Part shown: positions 24,399 to 27,070 of the stretch, piece after piece
Numbering within the stretch: the first letter of the stretch is position 1
How the letters are laid out: every line of letters begins with the position of its first letter
Origin: CAWCTB01 sp963798275
GTDB taxonomy: Bacteria > Acidobacteriota > Terriglobia > Terriglobales > Acidobacteriaceae
Length of the DNA stretch: 27,070 bases
Assembly (NCBI GenBank): GCA_963798275.1
Contig: CAWCTB010000022.1
Span: 1-27,070 of the forward strand
Reading direction: 5' to 3'
Translations under genes and position numbers: made by a program
Notes under the pieces: generated by a model
Databases searched by the model: none
What the model was told of the DNA's origin: nothing
The model's input: only the letters and a program-made list of their open reading frames with translations

Positions 24399-25079
24399 CT
24401 ATGCGCGCCGCCGTATCTTTCCGGCCAGGCCGGCCAGACCGGTGCCGATGAGCAGCAGGGTACCGGGCTCTGGGGTGATATAGAAGGTCTGGCCATAGGT
24501 AGCGGTATCGGGATAGCCAAACGGCTGGACCGTACTTGATCCATCCCACGCGTAGGTGGTGTCGAAGGTGTAGCCCCCGAAGTGAGCGGTCCAGGCCGAA
24601 TCGCCGAAGTCGGCGAAGTCGTCCCACGGCGTGGTGTTGATCGCGCCGTAGTTGCTGTTGTTATTGTAAAAATTGAACCCTCCGCCGCCGTTGCCGGCGA
24701 CATGCTGGAACGGGAGATCGCCCCAAACCACGGTGCCATTGGAGTTGGCGTAGTCGTTAGCCTGGGAAATGGTGAACAGAGCCACATAGGGGCCCCATGT
24801 CAGGTTAAGTGCTCCGGCATTGATGGTGATGGGGTAGAAGGTCCCAACCCCAGTTCCGGTAAAGGAGATGGGGCCGGTGCTAAAGAGCGGGTTTCCCACG
24901 GCGCCCTGCAACGGGTTGCCGCCCAGCAAATTTCCGTTCCAGGCGTAGATCTGAGCTTCGAACTGTACGGTTACACTCGGATCGCCGGACAGGTAAAAGG
25001 TGAAGTCGTCGGCACTCATGTAAGCGCTGAAGGCCAGCAACAGAGTGCACAAAATGGCGATACGTGGCAGCAATTTCAT
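24399..25079 (-). CDS. PEP-CTERM domain secreted protein 2
   Basis: This 226-aa intact protein has a signal peptide (MKLLPRIAILCTLLLAFSAYMSA), a beta-rich body with YAWNGNLLGGNPLQGAVG, FQHVAGNGGGGFNFYNNN and TTPWDDFADFGDSAWTAHF, and a C-terminal sorting signal: PEPGTLLLIGTGLAGLAGKI followed by Arg residues. Exosortase-type systems cleave such signals during export. GGGAGG precedes the ATG. It is a tandem paralogue of the gene at 23142-23860. Each copy has its own terminator, so the pair is probably not one transcript. Confidence 0.93.
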   Translation of the reverse strand: MKLLPRIAILCTLLLAFSAYMSADDFTFYLSGDPSVTVQFEAQIYAWNGNLLGGNPLQGAVGNPLFSTGPISFTGTGVGTFYPITINAGALNLTWGPYVALFTISQANDYANSNGTVVWGDLPFQHVAGNGGGGFNFYNNNSNYGAINTTPWDDFADFGDSAWTAHFGGYTFDTTYAWDGSSTVQPFGYPDTATYGQTFYITPEPGTLLLIGTGLAGLAGKIRRRA

Positions 25080-25452
25080 TTAATTTCCTCCCTTCAATTC
25101 ACAGCATCCGGAATTGGGGCGCTTCTCTCCGACCTAGAAATAATCCTCGCGCCAGGCAGCGGTGTTCGCGCGTCCAACCCGATGTTCTCTGAACGTTCAC
25201 AATTGTGGCGCAAGAATCTGGATAAGCGAGACAAAATCGCGAGTCGGTGGAAGGTGGAGTTCCAAGTTGGGATTCTTGGACTTGTGTACGGTACCCTCCT
25301 GAAAATGCTCATGTGCGGCAAGGAGCAAGATGAAAGGGTGTATGGGAGTTCTTGGCCTGCGCCCGACTGCGCCGGGTAGCGCTCGCAGTTGTGAGGTGAG
25401 AAGTTCGGCGTGCCTGCGGAGAGCTGCGTTGTCAGCCAACTACGGCGGTCAC
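25080..25452. other. 373-bp gap upstream of PEP-CTERM gene 2
   Basis: No gene is supported on either strand. Two perfect overlapping palindromes, GAACGTTC (25191-25198) and CACAATTGTG (25198-25207), share one base and lie about 115 bp upstream of the PEP-CTERM 2 start; they may be a regulator site. No clear promoter was found. Confidence 0.5.
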
Positions 25453-26034
25453 CTATTTGGCGTTCTCTTTCAGCACAATCGCGCGCTGATCGTAGGGTTC
25501 GATGTTGACGGTAAGCTGTTGGCGCGCGTCGAATTGCTCCTTGTCGACCGGGAAGGTCACAATCACAGTGCCGCGCTGTTCGCCGCCGGGCAAGATCTTG
25601 GCTTCGACCTCCAAGGGCTTCAGGACGTGATCCTGCAGATCGGGATAGGCCTGGAGGTAGCGCGGGTAGTCGGAGGGGGAAGCGGCGTCGTCGGTCCACT
25701 CACCCTGCGCGGTCTTCAAGGTGGCGGTGATGGCCTTGATGTAGAGGGGCTTGTCGGAGACGTTGCGCAGGTCCACCTGGATGGCAATCATGGCGGTGGG
25801 CTGTTCGGCCTGCTTGCTGAAGGCGACGTTGTCGATGCCGCCTTGCGCCATGGGCTTGGAGCGGAAGACGTAAGCCACCCCGAGGATGAATACCACGACG
25901 ACGACAAGAGCGGCAAGAAGAGGGGCCACGGCGGGCAAGCTGCGACGCGCGCTGTCGAACTCCTCGGTGATGGGTACGTGCCCGGCGTCGAACGCAGGAC
26001 GGGCATGGTGCTTGGGGGTTTTGCTGTGTGCCAC
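25453..26034 (-). CDS. Single-pass membrane protein with an Ig-like C-terminal domain, unknown function
   Basis: The start is the GTG at 26034, because GGGAGG lies five bases before it; a longer frame to 26175 would overlap polX. The 193-aa product has about 40 cytosolic residues, one membrane helix at about residues 37-60 (VAPLLAALVVVVVFILGVAY), then a likely extracytoplasmic beta-sandwich (MIAIQVDLRNVSDKPLYIKA; GGEQRGTVIVTFPVDKEQF), the pattern of small DUF4352/FxLYD-like domains. It follows polX by 56 bp on the same strand and is probably co-transcribed, though no functional link is known. Confidence 0.8.
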   Translation of the reverse strand: MAHSKTPKHHARPAFDAGHVPITEEFDSARRSLPAVAPLLAALVVVVVFILGVAYVFRSKPMAQGGIDNVAFSKQAEQPTAMIAIQVDLRNVSDKPLYIKAITATLKTAQGEWTDDAASPSDYPRYLQAYPDLQDHVLKPLEVEAKILPGGEQRGTVIVTFPVDKEQFDARQQLTVNIEPYDQRAIVLKENAK

Positions 26035-26090
26035 AGATGCCTCCCTGGGAACGGACCGCAATTCTGCGTGCGTAGTCTCGCCAAGCCGCA

Positions 26091-27070
26091 CTAACTCGTC
26101 GGCCAGACGTGCTTCATGGCTTTGCGGAACTCTTTGAGGGGAAGAGTATTCAGCACGTCGCCCGGTGTCAACCATGCTCTTCGGGCCTGCAGAATTCCGT
26201 ACTTCAGCTTCTCGAAATGGGAAGTGTGGTGGGCGTCGGTGTTGATGACGATTTTCACCCCGCGGTCGCGCGCCATGCGGAGATGCACGTCGCTCAGGTC
26301 GAGCCGGTCGGGATAGGCGTTGAGTTCCATGGCAACTTTGTTGGCCGCAGCAGTCTTGAGGACGGCCTCCATGTCGAACTGGTAGGCGTCGCGCTTCAGA
26401 AGCAGGCGTCCGGTGGGGTGGCCGAGGATCGATACATTCTTGTTACCGATGGCGCGGAGCAGGCGGTCGGTCATCTGCCCGGGCTCCTGGCTGAACAGCG
26501 TGTGCACGCTGGCGACGACGACATCCATCTGCTCGAGGACGGAGTCGGACAGGTCGAGTTCGCCGTCGGCGAGGATGTCCACTTCGATACCGGCCATGAT
26601 GGTGATGCCTTCGATTTCGTCGTTGGCGGCGCGGATGCGCGCGATGTGCTGCTCGGCACGCTGGTCGTCGAGGCCGTTGGCGAAGGCCAGGTTCTTGGAG
26701 TGGTCGGTGATGGCGATGTACTGGTAGCCGCGTTGTTTGGCGGCTTGGGCCATTTCGTCGATGGTGCAGCGGCCATCGGTCTCGACGGTGTGCATGTGCA
26801 CTTCGCCGCGGATATCGTCGAGGGTGATGAGTTTGGGTAGAGTGTGCTTCTCGGCGGCTTCGATCTCGCCGCTGCTCTCGCGCAGCTCGGGCGGGATGCA
26901 GTCGAGCTTCAGCCTGGCGTAGATATCTTCTTCCTTCGCGCCGGCAACTTTCTTCTCGGTATCGAGCTTGAACAGACCGTATTCGTTCAGGGTGTAGCCC
27001 ATCTTCAGGGCGCGCTGGCGCAGGCTGACGTTGTGGCTCTTCGATCCGGTGAAGTACTGCAGGGCGGCCC
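26091..27070 (-). CDS. polX: DNA polymerase/3'-5' exonuclease PolX, C-terminal part
   Basis: The gene runs off the window at its 5' end; about 326 residues are present. It begins in the polymerase-beta-like part (LQYFTGSKSHNVSLRQRALK, MGYTLNEYGLFKL) and continues into a complete PHP domain whose metal-ligand motifs are all visible: GEVHMHTVETDG, IAITDHSKN, GIEVDIL, VVASVH, GHPTGR and INTDAHH. PolX fills short gaps in base-excision repair, and the PHP domain supplies 3'-5' exonuclease and AP-endonuclease activities. The conserved PHP residues indicate an active nuclease module. The polymerase active site lies outside the window. Confidence 0.94.
   Translation of the reverse strand, partial: AALQYFTGSKSHNVSLRQRALKMGYTLNEYGLFKLDTEKKVAGAKEEDIYARLKLDCIPPELRESSGEIEAAEKHTLPKLITLDDIRGEVHMHTVETDGRCTIDEMAQAAKQRGYQYIAITDHSKNLAFANGLDDQRAEQHIARIRAANDEIEGITIMAGIEVDILADGELDLSDSVLEQMDVVVASVHTLFSQEPGQMTDRLLRAIGNKNVSILGHPTGRLLLKRDAYQFDMEAVLKTAAANKVAMELNAYPDRLDLSDVHLRMARDRGVKIVINTDAHHTSHFEKLKYGILQARRAWLTPGDVLNTLPLKEFRKAMKHVWPTS

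Noticed and set aside
24582..25379. 265-aa plus-strand open frame
   Set aside because: Antisense to PEP-CTERM gene 2, which has a signal peptide and sorting motif.
25330..26094. 254-aa plus-strand open frame
   Set aside because: Antisense to the small membrane protein that follows polX; Gly/Val-rich with no motif.

Overview
The window is high-GC DNA with ordinary bacterial gene organisation. Gene content (hopanoid HpnH, PEP-CTERM secreted proteins, HAF-repeat metalloprotease, Gfo/Idh oxidoreductase with a Tat leader) and dispersed palindromic repeats with TTCA-type loops suggest a soil-type Acidobacteriota (Terriglobia/Koribacter-like). That assignment is an inference from recalled gene families, not from a marker gene. 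No rRNA, tRNA, CRISPR, IS element or phage gene was seen.

Layout. (1) 0-2.9 kb: a TetR regulator diverges from hpnH; hpnH overlaps a small LSm-like ORF, and a DUF4231 membrane protein lies convergent. (2) 2.9-3.2 kb: a 175-bp MITE-like element. (3) 3.2-6.9 kb: a second TetR regulator diverges from two secreted-protein genes, the second a matrixin-type zinc protease fused to HAF repeats. (4) 6.9-11.2 kb: a repeat element, then a lone 1071-aa membrane TPR protein that looks compositionally foreign. (5) 11.2-12.6 kb: Tat-exported Gfo/Idh oxidoreductase. (6) 12.7-16.3 kb: a tidy XRE - NfeD - flotillin - PspA operon, a membrane-stress/microdomain module. (7) 16.4-18.7 kb: ThiO-like glycine oxidase and a coiled-coil membrane protein. 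(8) 19.1-22.9 kb: a serine hydrolase and a two-HKD phospholipase D-like protein with a Lys/His/Ala tetrapeptide-repeat tail, both lacking signal peptides. (9) 23.1-25.1 kb: tandem PEP-CTERM paralogues. (10) 25.4-27.07 kb: a small membrane protein behind polX, which runs off the window.

The most important caution for a reader is that six genes (hpnH, the two secreted-protein genes, Gfo/Idh, flotillin, PEP-CTERM 1) each carry one to three single-base frameshifts, eleven in all. Nearly all can be repaired by changing one base in a short homopolymer, and each repaired gene comes out as an exact multiple of three. This looks like consensus sequencing error more than gene decay. Features for these genes are given over their full repaired extent.

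No clearly new defence or mobile system was found. The best candidates for undescribed biology are the XRE-NfeD-flotillin-PspA operon with an apparently leaderless regulator and a His-rich NfeD loop, the PLD-like protein with the histone-like tail, the TPR/TolB-like membrane protein, and the two dispersed structured repeat elements.
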